Below are positions 1 through 11,435 of a stretch of 64,000 bases of DNA, piece by piece (position 1 is the stretch's first letter; every line of letters begins with the position of its first letter). The translations under genes and the position numbers were made by a program. The stretch is from Calliopum simillimum (taxonomy: Eukaryota; Arthropoda; Insecta; Diptera; Lauxaniidae), in the NCBI GenBank assembly GCA_951812925.1, contig OX638369.1, positions 2,790,001-2,854,000 of the forward strand. Reading direction: 5' to 3'. The notes under the pieces are model-generated. The model had not been told where the DNA came from and ran no database searches. It saw only the letters and a list, made by a program, of their open reading frames with translations.

Positions 1-516
1 TCAGTTCTTTGTAGACTAAGAAAAAATAAGGTAATAAAGCTTTTTAAAGAATATTCAAAATTTTTTAGTGTTTTATTTACAAAAACTCGGAATACGTAAA
101 GTATATTTGCCACGTGAAAAGAAAATTCGACGTACAAAAAACATAATCGCAATTTATACGTACTTATGTTTTGATACTCTACACACTGGATATATGCACT
201 TTTTCTTCTTGCAATTTCTAACGCAGGGTAGGCGAAAATCGGCAGAATACCGGAAAATGTAAGATTCCTGGGACTGTTCTGAAAAATATGCTAAAACATC
301 GGAGTTATTTTACAGTAATTTTTTAAGGAGGAATAACTCCACAAAGAAGGGAAAGTAATGTCAAACATATTATGTGCCATACTCATCGGTTATTTGAGCG
401 ACATAATTTTTTTAAACTTCACGCCATCAATTTCACAACATTAGGTTAACTTTTTGTCATAACAGAGCTCAATTTTATTCATTCATAGTAAAATGTCTCC
501 ATAACATCATCTAAGT
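1..516. other. AT-rich stretch without a recognisable gene
   Basis: I see only short chance frames. A segment near 190-235 resembles, in the opposite orientation, the end of the dispersed repeat at 4.84-4.90 kb (a purine/pyrimidine-biased tract next to an AACGCAG-like core), so it may be a relic of the same family. Confidence 0.4.
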
Positions 517-789
517 TTCCGGATTCTTGGAAGATAGCAAATGTCAAACCCATTGCAAAGAAAAATAACCATGTTCAGCCTGAGGATTTTCGTCCAATCA
601 GCATATTGTCAGCCATGTCGAAGACCTTTGAAAAATTCTGTCAGCCCAAATTGTTGAACATCTACAGTCAAACAGGCTACTAATAGAGGTCCAATCTGGA
701 TATGGACCTGCTTATGACAAAGATGAGGTAACGATTTTGGTGCTGTTGGACTTCTCAAAGGCCTTTGACATGGTTACTCATGCACAGTA
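517..789 (+). pseudogene. Non-LTR retrotransposon reverse transcriptase, N-terminal fragment (broken)
   Basis: Translating from about 517 gives the start of a LINE reverse transcriptase domain. A segment reading DSWKIANVKPIAKKN is followed by the RT block PEDFRPISILSAMSKTFEK. After a one-base loss in an A-run near 630, the frame resumes with QSGYGP and then VLLDFSKAFDMVTH, which is the RT motif A region (its first Asp is a catalytic aspartate). This layout is typical of Jockey/CR1-type LINEs. The fragment stops abruptly at 789, just after motif A. The segment between the QSGYGP and motif A blocks is shorter than usual, so there is also an internal deletion. The RT fragment at 2153 begins at about the next RT position, so the two may be halves of one element split by later insertions, or two independent copies. 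It is clearly non-functional. Confidence 0.8.
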
Positions 790-859
790 AAAATTTTAGT
801 TTAATTTTAAAACCAAACAAAGTATTTATATAGAACAATGCCAAAAAAAGATTTAATTT

Positions 860-1045
860 AAAACTATTTTGGAGTAAATAAAGAGAGAGAGAAAAATGAA
901 AAAAAAAAAAAATTTTAAAAAATAATTGAAAAAAAAAAAACAAACCATCCATCCAAACTGAGATTCGAACCAATGGCACAACTTCTTATACCTATGTAGA
1001 TACGAAGTCTTTAGCTCACTCGGCTATTGAGCTTATTGACGTAGT
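860..1045 (-). mobile_element. tRNA-derived SINE copy
   Basis: On the minus strand there is an RNA polymerase III type promoter. Box A is at 1012-1026 (TAGCCGAGTGAGC). A perfect box B is at 960-971 (GGTTCGAATCTC). A pyrimidine/poly-T rich tail follows at 860-945. A second copy with the same A and B boxes lies at 54.05-54.17 kb, also on the minus strand, so this is a dispersed SINE family rather than a tRNA gene. No cloverleaf with paired acceptor arms is apparent. The outer boundaries are estimates. Confidence 0.7.
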
Positions 1046-1280
1046 TGTGTGAAATTTGTATTTAAACAATTGACAAAAAAAAAAAAATTTATTTTTATTT
1101 TGTTCTCGTTCTTTTTTTTATGCTCTTTTGATATATACAGATTTTCAAATTTTGAAACTAAAAAGTCTCTCAAAGCTAAATTAAAACTTTGATGGCATTA
1201 GTTTCAAACCACAAGTATTAAAATTGGCGCAGAGAATATTTGAATACTTTTCTTGGATTTATTTTAAAACTATTAGTCCG

Positions 1281-1977
1281 GGAGCCGGCAATACTAAAAG
1301 TGCCGTCATCGCGGATTCTGAAATTTTTAATGCAAAATGGTAGTTTACACTAAGACGAATAAGAAAATCTTCGTCAGCATGGTTGTAGCCTGGCAGAAAT
1401 ATTTTTAAATGGTTTTTGAATTATCAAATTTATGGAATGTTTTGCCGTCATCGCGGATTTCGATCAATCTTAATATTAATCGATGGTAAATTTCATAACC
1501 TTTCAGAAAAAATCCGGCCGATCAATTTTTTTTGCCAAAAACGACAGGCAGACCTATTTTAATGGTGGGTACAATTTCTCTGTTATCACGGAAATTTGTT
1601 TTTTTTTTTTTAATTTACGTGTTTTAATGTCAAATTTAAAAATATCTTGGTATGCGAGCTTAGAAACTGCCAGAAGTACCCACTGTCGCACCATTAAAAT
1701 AGGTCTGCCGGTCATTTTCGGCAAAAAAAAAATTGGTTGGCCGGATTTTTTCTGAATGGTTATGAAATTTACCATCGATTAATATTAAGATTGATCAAAA
1801 TCCGCGATGACGGCAAAACATTCCGAAAATTTAATAATTCAAAAACCATTTAAAAATATTTCTGCCAGGCTACAACCATGCTGACGAAGATTTTCTTATT
1901 CGTCTTAGTGTAAACTACCATTTTGCATGAAAAATTTCAGAATCCGCGATGACGGCACATTTAGTATTGCCGGCTCC
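1281..1977. mobile_element. Foldback (long inverted repeat) element
   Basis: About 290 bp at 1281-1572 is repeated in inverted orientation at 1687-1977, starting GGAGCCGGCAATACT and ending in its complement, around a spacer of about 115 bp. The arms differ by scattered substitutions and small indels: the right arm has 7 extra bases near its inner end, for example. Open frames predicted here on either strand mirror each other and are artefacts of the palindrome. I could not identify a target-site duplication. No transposase is present, so any mobility would be non-autonomous. Confidence 0.85.
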
Positions 1978-2152
1978 TCGCCTATAAAAATGATTATTTT
2001 TTTTGAAATTAAAGTTATTTTAGGATTGTTTTTAAGTCTCTTTGGTATTAAAAAATTTACAAAACTAAAATTAAAACCTACCGGAATAAACTTCAACCTT
2101 TTTTGGAATAAATTTTGAATTTAATACCTAAATAGTTTAAAATCAATACCGA

Positions 2153-3235
2153 ATGGAATCAAAAATAAACTATCATTTTTTACTGTGTGATATTCTTTTG
2201 AAAAAGCTTCAATATTATTTTGGTTTTAGTAAAACGGCAATTAATCTACTAAAAATATATCTCGCAAGCCGACAACAACGTGTCATAGCCAAAAACTCTT
2301 CTTCGGAGCTTAAACTCGTACGGTCTGGTGTACCACAGGGATCAATTCTTGGCCCCATACTTTTTAGTATCTTTATAAACGATATTGTTCATAATTGTAA
2401 AAATTGTTCAATTCACTTGTATGCCAATGACACACAAATGTTTTTGTCCAGGCCAATAGGGCTTTTTGAGGACCTTGTGCATAGAATGAATGATGATCTG
2501 ATTGCTATTGACAATTGGGCCCATCAAAATTTTCTAAAACTGAATGCAACTAAAACGCAAGCGATAGCTATTTCACACAGTTCTTTTGAACTAAATAATT
2601 TTTCACCCTTGACTTTGGCTGGTGAAAACATAAAGATGGTAAAAACAGTTAAAAATCTTGATTTCACTATAAATACTAACTTAAGCTGTAGTGATCATAT
2701 CAACTCTTCTGTTAGCAAAATGTATTACATACTTAGAAAACTTTGGCACACCTCCTCGTTTATACCACAAAAAACTAAAATGCAACTAGTTCGAACATTC
2801 GTTATACCAATAATGTCTTATAGTGTGCTAGTTTACAGCAATTTAGATGCGGCTTCAATTAAAAAACTGCAAATGCTAATTAATAATTGTGCAAGATATA
2901 TTTTTGAAAAACGCAAATATGACCACATATCGGAATACGCCTTAAAAATTCTCAATTGTGAAATTCGAACTTATTTCAACATATGTAATATAGTTTATTT
3001 GCACAAAATCGTGCGTACACGCACTCCAGAGTATTTATATCGAAAGATTTGTTTTGCGCAATCAAATCGTACACTTAATATTATAACCCCACGTTTTAAC
3101 TACTTGTCGTCATCAAGGCTCTTTTTTGTTAGTACAGTGAAATTATGGAATGTTTTACCTAGGGAAATTAAAACCGAAAAACGCAAATCACATTTTAAAA
3201 TGGCAGTTCATAGATTTTTTAAAGTACCAACTTAA
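2153..3235 (+). pseudogene. Non-LTR retrotransposon reverse transcriptase, C-terminal part (5'-truncated)
   Basis: An open frame of 360 codons encodes the C-terminal half of a CR1/Jockey-type LINE reverse transcriptase. From about residue 15 it reads DILLKKLQYYFGF, then the RT block SGVPQGSILGPILFSIFINDI at about residues 57-77, then the catalytic motif C as YANDTQMF at about 89-96, then the thumb region and a CR1-like C-terminus (STVKLWNVLPREIK near 328). The catalytic motif is normally YADD, and here the first Asp is Asn, which should inactivate it. The start codon belongs to flanking DNA rather than to the LINE. A 3' UTR and an ATAAATAAATAA-type tail follow up to about 3458, marking the element's 3' end. 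It is unusually intact for a copy with a dead active site. Confidence 0.88.
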
Positions 3236-3460
3236 GCTAAAAAATGTATAAAATATAAATTTTTGTCATATCTCCTTTATGTATTTAAACTCATTTATTT
3301 CTAAATAGTCAAAATTAGTTTGCAATCCATTTATTCTAAATTTCTCTTTTAAGTATATATATTTTTGATATAAATTGCATTGTTAATGTACTTTATGAGA
3401 CTTTAAGTCTTGCGTACTACCATATCTATGATAAATAAATAAATAAAAAAAAAAAATAAA
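3236..3460 (+). repeat. 3' UTR and simple-repeat tail of the upstream LINE
   Basis: The 195 bp after the RT stop codon lead into a tail of ATAAATAAATAAATA followed by an A-run (about 3430-3460). This is the kind of 3' terminal simple repeat left by target-primed reverse transcription. Confidence 0.7.
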
Positions 3461-4470
3461 TATATCATATTGTGACATTTCTTTGGTCCCTTTATGGACT
3501 TACTCCAATAACTCCGTTGGATTTGCGAAATTCGATAAATGGTACTACGAAAAGTTCTTCATAACAGTTTCAGAAATCTTATACTTTCCAGTGTTCTACC
3601 AATTTCCACCCACCCTGTTTATTCTTGATCAACATCACTTCTTGTGTGCCTGCGTCACACTGTGGTATGGCTACATGCACGTTTTGGAAAAATAGAAGGA
3701 GTGATCTTATAACAATAACATTTTGCAAGCTTAATAGGATGATTCAAAATCGTATGGACAAATCAAAGATTGTCCGATTTTTGGTCCTCAAAATATATCC
3801 TTACGCCAAAAACTTTGCCTGCGCACACTCTCCTACGATGAGCTGTACAAAGAGCACCAACAAACGAATATCGTTGTTCTTGTATTGTTTACAAGCTGCT
3901 TACTGTCATGTTGCCTGTTGGAATGCCGGCCGGTAACAAGTTAACAAAGGAAAATATAAGTAAATTAAAAACAAAAACAAAAAGAGGAAAAAAGAAGCAA
4001 AAGCAACAACAAAACTACAGATGTAGAAAAAGGGGAAAACAAAGGTTGACAGCTAAAGCAACGCAAACGGAAGTCAACCAGCAGCCATGCAGCTACAGCA
4101 AGCAGTAGCAACATCCCATTGCGCTATGTAACGTGCAAATAGATGTCAACGCTGTGGAAGAAAACTAGAAATTGCAGAGAATGCAAAAAGTGCAGAAGCA
4201 GAAGCAGAGCACATAAAAAAAAAAAACGTGACAGCAAATGATATAACAACTAGTACTGGTGTTATCTTTGGACTGGCTAAACATTAAATACCCTACACTG
4301 CAGGATTTTGAAACTTTTACTTATATTTGAAGTGCTACGCCCTTTTCTTCGAATTTGCTTAGTTTTCGCTCAGAGCTTGCGCTAACCATTTCTAGTATTT
4401 ATGTGTGTTGTGGTTACATTGTCGTGAAAAATACTCCTAAAGTTCCATTTTGAATAAATTTTTTGTAAAG
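3461..4470. other. No gene recognised
   Basis: Small frames occur on the plus strand (for example 3625-3936), but they match no family I know and show no coding bias. From 3955 to 4110 the sequence is strongly A-rich with AAAC/AAG/CAA tracts typical of fly intergenic DNA. Confidence 0.4.
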
Positions 4471-4474
4471 GTGT

Positions 4475-4905
4475 TGACCGATTTTGCTCATTTTCAATAA
4501 GTCGAGCCAGCTTTAACGGCGAAAACAGTGTACCAAATTTCGTTGAATTATCTTGCTCAGTTTTCCTAAAAAATGTATTTCCACGTACAGACAGATATCC
4601 AGTCAGACAGACTGACGAATACGGCTATTTCGACTCAGGAGGTGACGCTGATCAATAATATATGTGACCTGGTCTATGAAAAGGGGGCTTACGTGCGAAA
4701 AAAAAATTTCGTGAAAACAGCTTGAAAACAACTTTTAAGGGTTAATTTATGCGAATCGGCAAAAAATTGGAAAATTTTTTTTTTGACACGTAAGCCCCAT
4801 AGACCTGGTCACATATATACATTTTTATATTTGCTACGTATCCTTCTCTGCGTTACAAATGGAAGGAAAAAGTGAATATACCTTGGGTGTAGGGTATAAA
4901 AAGAG
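4475..4905 (+). repeat. Dispersed repeat, copy 1 (interrupted)
   Basis: This segment shares an ordered series of blocks with 60.11-60.35 kb in the same orientation: a GACCGATTTTGCTCATTTT-like block, GTGTACCAAAT, a CAGACAGA-rich block, then CTCAGGAGGTGACGCTGATCA followed by an ATATATAC tract. In copy 1 the ATATATA tract is split by the MITE at 4663-4813. I see no coding potential. Confidence 0.7.
4663..4813. mobile_element. MITE with about 33-bp terminal inverted repeats
   Basis: The element runs TGTGACCTGGTCTATG...GGGGCTTACGTG and ends with the inverted complement (CACGTAAGCCCC..ATAGACC.GGTCACA). It is 151 bp long and flanked on both sides by TATA. It sits inside the dispersed repeat, and the uninterrupted relative at 60.3 kb shows a continuous ATATATAC tract at the same point, which supports the insertion and its ends. 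There is no coding capacity. Confidence 0.8.
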
Positions 4906-7631
4906 GGAAACAACATAACGAATATATGAAAAGAAAATTGAAATACTGCCGTAAGGCTAAAATGTGCAACACTTTTGTCACAGCGACAACTTTTGTTGTT
5001 GTTGTTGGCTTTCATTTTCCATTTTCCGCTCAACATGCGACAAATCGTAATGCCGCCACCACTATGGTTTGCTACAATTCAAAACACGCAAAACATTTGA
5101 GAATTTGTTGAATAAATGGATGAAGCATGGTTCGGCTGGAGAGGTAAATTGATTAGAGGAAACATTTTTTGATTGATACTCTTTCTTATTTGAGCATTTT
5201 TTTCTTAAATTTAGATCTATGTTTTTTCTGATCTCTGGGCAGATTTAAACTTCAAGTTAGCAATTTTAGCAATATTTAGTTTTTTTTTTATTGCTTTGGG
5301 ATATACGGTGGGAAATATTTAAGTTCTTGGAACGGTTGGAATGGAGTGGAATTAAAAATACTTATTTATTTTTTCCGTTCAGAAAGTTCTCTGCTACCCT
5401 TATACATTTTTCTGATCTTTCACTTAAGTTATGTATGTGGAAATGGAGCTAAACGGAAGACTTGACAGCACTGACAAAACGAACGAGACTTAAACGAAGC
5501 AAACAAAAGACTTCGAATAAACAAACAAATGGCAGCTGAAGTTTGTAGTCGTTGAAGAGTCGAGATAAAAAGACGGTTGTCTGCAGACATGTAAGTTAGT
5601 AAAATTAAAGCAGCGAAAAGAACAAATTTAGAGGTCAGATCGATGAACTTAAGAAGATAGGAGAACTAAATAATAATAACGATTGTAAAATACAATAACT
5701 AAGTAAGAACTAAAAGACATGTGTAAATAAATACATAATATGAAAACTGGAAAGTGTTGTGTTACTTTTAATTAATATAAGAATAAAAAGCCTACAAATT
5801 CTATATGCATACCTTCGAAAAAAGTTGTTTTAACTTAGTCTGAAACCGAATTCTTCACTTATTCAACAGTTGAAAAATTCTTCCCACAAAGTTTTTTTTT
5901 CAAGTTTGTAAATTGGTGATATAAGCTGGGAGCCAAATTTTCAAAGCCCACCTTATGTAGAGTGCTCATAGCAACACGGCTTTAGTGAATATGTGCGTGC
6001 TCTTGCAGAAGAAGAATATTGATGGTAAATTTTACACTTCTATTTGCCTTTGAAGGCTTTCTTAAGCCATCTTTAAATTGCAGCGTAGCATTTTCCGGTT
6101 ATGGATACACCTTTATCTAATCGATTATAGGAATTGTTCTTAAAGATTATTCTATGACTTTCCCAGCCCACTGTGACATGTTGTATCAAATTTACCACGT
6201 TCCGTTAATTTTGTGTATTTTCGAAAGTTTTCTATATTATATATTTCCTTAAACAATAAGGGTAGACTTCCTTTAAGCCCACGTTTTTCATACCAAAAAA
6301 GCAGAATTCCCAAAATAGAGTTGAACTTTGCAAAAGACCAAAAATTAAACAGCAGAAAAAGTGCGCACATTTTGGCTTTAAAAAAAGGTTCAATTTACGC
6401 TTGTCGGCATTTAGATGTTTCAGCATTAAGTCCTGCACAAAATCAACTCGTTTCACTTTCTCATGCAGCTTTGTACGTAAGCGAGTGTGCGTTGCTCTGC
6501 TATTGCCTTGCAGTTGATTAAAGATTAAAGCGGATTATAGCGGTGCTTTTTTGGGCAAAAGGGGTTTAAATTCATGTGAAAACTGAATTTTACTTGGGTG
6601 AAAATTTCACAATACAATCGCATGGAGTTTGCTTTCATTTGAATAAGATATTTAAAGCGAAAATAAATTTTCTTTTTTCAAAAAAACTTTCGTTTACAAT
6701 CTGACCGTACTATGGCATAATAATCTTACATACATTTGATTGAGTTTATTGAATTATTTAAATCTTTATCATCCTCAAACAGGGAATTTATTAAAATAAA
6801 TTTAAGTTTTTTCTTTTTTTTCCTCCTCAATTTGGTAGTCCAAACCATTTGAGTTGTGTTGTTAAAAAAAATGAATGTCACTTATATATGAATTTATGCA
6901 TGAGTGAGATAAATTCCTTTTCAACAAAACAAAAAACACAAAATCTTTTTGAAAAATCACAAAAGAAATAAAAACATTTCGATTTAATTCCCTTTTTCAT
7001 TCAATTTGCGTTATTTTGGTCGCAAACGCATTCAACAAGCATAAAGTCATAATCCATTGCATGTGAAAGCATAAAACATATTGATTGCAATATCGTTTTG
7101 GCATTACACGCCCATTAGTGTGGCATAAAGGGGTTCCTTTTCTGTTTTTTTTTTGTATCACACAGACCGCATTGAATTACCAACAGCGATAACAGGGGTA
7201 TTAAACCAAATCGACAGAGAGAGAGAGAAATAAAAAATACAAAATGAAATTTTAAATAAAAAAAACATAAATTTGTTTCCCTAAATAATCATGCGCTTGC
7301 ACAAAAGTGAACTGCATCGAGCAGAGATTAAAAGCGCACACACACGGACTCAACACTATACAATTACAGCAATAACATAAACACACATATGAGCGTATTG
7401 CCCAATAGGAATTTAAGAGTTTTAGTTTTATAGCTGATTATGTGAGTTTCGCATTTCTTGTCTACGGTTTTGAACTCAGTTTTTCGTTAACAGTTCAGAA
7501 TTTTGCTTTTTTAAGCAGATGACACATTTGCCGGAATTTTGCTCTAAACTTTTACAAAACAACGGACAATTTTTACACAAATAAACATGAATGTAAGATA
7601 TGTGGATTAAATTATTGATAAAGATTTGTTT
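4906..7631. other. No gene recognised
   Basis: AT-rich DNA with short chance frames on both strands (for example 6213-6521 plus and 6232-6456 minus overlap each other). There is a GA microsatellite near 7217 and CA-rich stretches near 7340. I found no transposon protein motif and no exon-like segment I would defend. Confidence 0.4.
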
Positions 7632-7769
7632 TCAGTGCTCATTATTGATATCCCAGTCGTCGGTATCATCATCGTTAGGTATATCATCTGTCAATCGTAA
7701 TGTGGAATAAATGTTCACGAGTTTCTTTGATGTCTCAAGAGAAAGCTTGTTTCTGATGTCTTTTTGCAC
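7632..7769 (-). pseudogene. Possible hAT-type transposase C-terminal fragment
   Basis: On the minus strand a 45-codon frame ends in a stop at 7632-7634. It reads KDIRNKLSLETSKKLVNIYS followed by an acidic tail (TDDIPNDDDTDDWD). The RN-L...ETS-KKLV-IYS spacing resembles the C-terminal dimerisation region of hAT transposases, whose tails are often acidic. A stop codon lies directly upstream in frame (near 7770), so only the end of the gene remains. I rely on motif resemblance alone; an unrelated exon end is possible. Confidence 0.4.
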
Positions 7770-8066
7770 TTATCCTCAATAGAAGACTAGACCTTTTAAT
7801 TCTGCCATTGATGATTATCATAAATTTTATCACAAAAGTATGCGGTTAGAAATTTTGGAACGAATTTGAACTCAACCGAAGCATTGCAAAGATCACACTA
7901 GTTTATAAATAATTACAAAATTTTTGACTTTTAGGTGCCACTATTCATTTCTTATGAAAAATTAGCTGCTGATTCCGAAAATCACTTTATTTTTTTCCAA
8001 CACGTCGTTTTCGAGGTATCGGTCATTTTCAGTTTTTGGACCAAAAAAACAGATTGTTACACTTAA

Positions 8067-8630
8067 TAATAACGCCATAGGAAATAACGCCAGAAAATTT
8101 TTTGGAAATAACGCCAGAAAAATCTTCATACAAAATTCTGGCGTTATTTCCATTTTGTTTTGGAAATAAAGCCAAAAACTTTTCTGGCGTTATTTCCAAA
8201 AATTATGGCTTTATTTCCAAAAATTATGTAGTTTACAGAAAGGAAATAACGCCATAGGAAATAACGCCAGAAAATTTTTCGGAAATAACGCCAGAAAAAT
8301 CTGCATACAAAATTCTGGCATTATTTCCATTTTGTTTTGGAAATAAGGCCAACAACTTTTCTGGCGTTATTTCCTAGTTCATTTTTGGTTTTATTTCCAA
8401 AACAAAATAGAAATAACGCCAGAATTTCGTACGGACATTTTTTTGGCGTTATTTCCAAAAAATTTTCTGGCTTTATTTCCTATGGCGTTATTTCCTATGG
8501 CATTATTTCCTAACATTCTGGCGTTGTTGTCTAATTAGTTTTTGGCTTTATTTCCAAAAATTAATGCCAGAAAATTTCTGGCGTTATTTCCAAAAAATTT
8601 TCTGGCGTTATTTCCTATGGCGTTATTTCC
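8067..8630. repeat. Array of GGAAATAACGCC iterons in both orientations (foldback-like)
   Basis: A core of GGAAATAACGCC(AG) or its complement occurs about 20 times in 564 bp. The outer approximately 50 bp at the left (8067-8116) and right (8577-8630) are near-perfect inverted repeats. In addition, the left 170 bp is tandemly duplicated with an offset of about 177 bp (second copy from about 8244). Several internal copies carry single changes (GGCTTTATTTCC, GGCATTATTTCC). It behaves like a foldback element built from iterons. No protein is encoded. Confidence 0.85.
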
Positions 8631-9299
8631 GGGAGCCCTCAAGAACCTATATTTATAATATTTAAACGATCTATATTTCAAATAAAAATTAATTTAATTT
8701 TCTATAAATAATGCTCAACTAACTTTTTTGTTAGTATGTTACACCCAAAAAAATTGCTGCGGTAGTTTTAACAACGTTTTGTTGTGGATTTTACAATTCT
8801 CTGTGGATTTGCTAATTTAAAAGTTAATATAATCGAATTTACAATTAATTGCTAATTGCAATAATTTCTACCAGAAATTTGTTAAAATTATCGATATAAT
8901 TTTTTTTTTGTTGTGAAATCTACAGCAAATATTTTATTTTTCACAGCTAATTTTTCAAATGTACAACAAAATTGTAATATTAACTGCAAAAGATATGGGA
9001 TAAAATATGAAAGTAAATGCTGTTAAACATACAGCATTTTGCTAGACTTTTACAACAGATTTTTTTGGGTGTAGTTTTGAGGAAAAAAATTGATTCTTTT
9101 GTCGAAAAAATTAAAAAAAGTCAAAATCAACAGCAAATTTACACAAAAAAAAAAAAAAAAAAAAGAAAAAAATTGCAAAAAATCCTTTTTGAGAAGTAAA
9201 ACTATCAGCATGTTTGCTGTATTTGATTTAATACTGGGTAACAAAAATATGCCCCTGAGGAGTTATAAGGTCAAAATTGATATTCTGACTTGTTTTAGA
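8631..9299. other. AT-rich stretch without gene
   Basis: It contains poly-A runs (for example 9147-9163) and a segment near 9220-9300 (CCTGAGGAGTTATA then TCTGACTTGTTTTAG) that recurs at 49.69-49.74 kb, so part of it is a dispersed repeat. Confidence 0.45.
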
Positions 9300-9657
9300 A
9301 AAAAATTTTTATTCGGTCACCCTAGCGTTTTAGAGAAATCTTTTGTTATAGAAAATTTTTAGCTTATTTTATGAAATTTTTAAGTTTGTATGGTTCATAG
9401 CTCTTAAAATGATATCGAAAATTGATATTTTAAATTTTTTTTCTCATTTTTGACTTTGGTCGCCATTATGGCATGAAAAAATTGAAAAAATGAAAGAAAA
9501 AAAATTTAAATATCAATTTTGAAGATCCAGAACTTTGTGAAATCTTTTTACATTCTATAAATCAAATTCAACCTTAAGAAGCTCACACAATTAGTTAAAA
9601 GTTTTTTGTCAAAAATTTACTCTAAAACATTAGGGTGAGCCAACAAAATTTTTTTTT
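9300..9657. mobile_element. MITE-like inverted-repeat element
   Basis: The left end at 9300-9335 (AAAATTTTTATTCGGTCACCC then TAGCGTTTTAGAG) is inverted at 9620-9657 (CTCTAAAACATTAGGGTGAGC). The same terminal sequence with a few changes appears at 49.73-49.78 kb, so this belongs to a family. No coding capacity. The boundaries may extend a little further out, because the flanks are also T/A-rich. Confidence 0.65.
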
Positions 9658-11283
9658 AAAAATAACTCAGAAAATCGAGAAAAATCAGAAAACAGTGAAC
9701 CTTGTTCAGCAGCATAGTACTAAAACTTCTTCGGATTCGCTTGTTCCTTCAATTGCCGTGCATTATTACTTACGTTATACTTTTCTCATTTGGTACATTT
9801 AGTTTGAGAGTTTTCAACATTTCCTACACTTTACATGTAGAAAACATAATTCACAGTTTTCTACGTAAATTTCATGCTGGTCATAAAAATTGTGTAAATA
9901 TGCGAAACCAGACAAAAAATTTTAACTGGAATTACATCATGATGACTAAATTTTGTAACAAAAGACAACGTTAATTCCTGCAGGGTGAGATATTTATGTA
10001 GTACACATAGAGACTCAATGCAATATATGTACATACATATGTAGTTTGTGTACGCAAAAACATTCTTTGTTTATTCATATTGAATAAATCCAAATTCAAA
10101 CACACACACACACACACACCACGAAAACACACTCAATCACCCATTCATTACAGTGACATTCAGTCTGAGGCACATCAATTTCGTATCGACAAGCGACAAT
10201 GCCTTATTTTATACGTGCGAGTGTGTGGGTGACTTCAAAATACACATAAACAGTACGTAACTGCAGCTGAATTTTTGCATAGGACAAACTGAATTTAATA
10301 CTCACATGAGAGAGGGAGGCAGTGCAGAGAATTTGTTTTTATTTTTAAAATTCACGAGTGCGTTTGTCGCGTATATAAGCGACAATGATGATGACAGCGA
10401 CATCTGTTGTGTGGTACGAGAATTCGGACAAGTTCAATGGCAAAAAATAACAAAATGCGGAAAAAAGTTTTCAATAGAGAGAAAGACAAAACGGCTGTGT
10501 CATGCAAAAAAATATGCAATGAAAAATTATGATTAATGTTAACAAAGAATACAAAATTAACAATGACATGAGAAATCGATTTTTGATTTAGTATTTGGCC
10601 CAAAGGATGATCAGTTGACCAGTGCACGAACCCCGTGTGTGTGTGAGTGAATTGCGTGGGCAATTGTTGGTATTGCTGTTGAAAGCGGAAATTTAAAACA
10701 AAAAAAGAATTTGGGCTTTGATGCTATGATTCTTAATTATTTAATTAACTTTTTGTTTCATAAATTTTCAGCACAATAACAGTTGGTTATATTTTTATTT
10801 AAAAATGTTTCAGAGCAACATAAATTTCCTTGCCTTATCAGTTGGACTTAGAAGTGAAAAAAATAAAAATCAGAATACTAACTACACGTCTAAAATATAA
10901 ACTTTATTATGAACGCAACATTAACTCGCAAGCAACATTTTTAGCCTAACTGCTGCTGCTGCTCCATAAAGGCAACATTAGCGCGACAGTTTAAGTTTAA
11001 TTGCCGCAAATTTACTCACAGAACTACCAACTTTGCATACAAATTGTTAATACTTGAGATCGAGTAAACAACAACTGGAGCAGCAACATCACCAGGATTT
11101 TGGCCAAGAAAATAACAAAAGTGGTAGAGACGATGTTACGTGATTTCATTAAAGTTATTGCCACAGAAAAAGAGGGGAAATATTTTACTGTTCCCCTTCT
11201 AATAAAGTCCGTAACTAAATTTAATAAGAGAAATTGCTGCGCCAATTTAAATAATTTACACAAGTTAAAAATAACACTGCTGA
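9658..11283. other. No gene recognised; CA microsatellite
   Basis: A CA dinucleotide run lies at about 10098-10119. The remaining sequence holds only short overlapping frames on both strands (for example 10306-10536 plus and 10352-10663 minus), without family motifs. Confidence 0.4.
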
Positions 11284-11435
11284 TATACCTGTGGCAATAA
11301 AGAAAAACTACTTAAGTCGATATTCGATAAAAAAGCAAAATAACATAAATTCTATTCAAATGAAATAAATTTATACTACTTTGCTTTTTCATCAAAAATC
11401 GACTTAAGCAGATTTTCCTTCCTACCACAGATATA
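11284..11435. mobile_element. Short MITE-like palindrome
   Basis: The left arm ATACCTGTGGCAATAAAGAA..CTTAAGTCGAT (about 11284-11340) is inverted at about 11383-11435 (AAATCGACTTAAG..CTACCACAGATAT). The arms agree in blocks of 7-11 bp with mismatches between them. A TATA sequence flanks both ends. Confidence 0.6.

Noticed and set aside
960..1026. A tRNA gene on the minus strand
   Set aside because: Boxes A and B are good, but no cloverleaf is apparent and the sequence is repeated at 54.1 kb with a T-rich tail, so it is a SINE.
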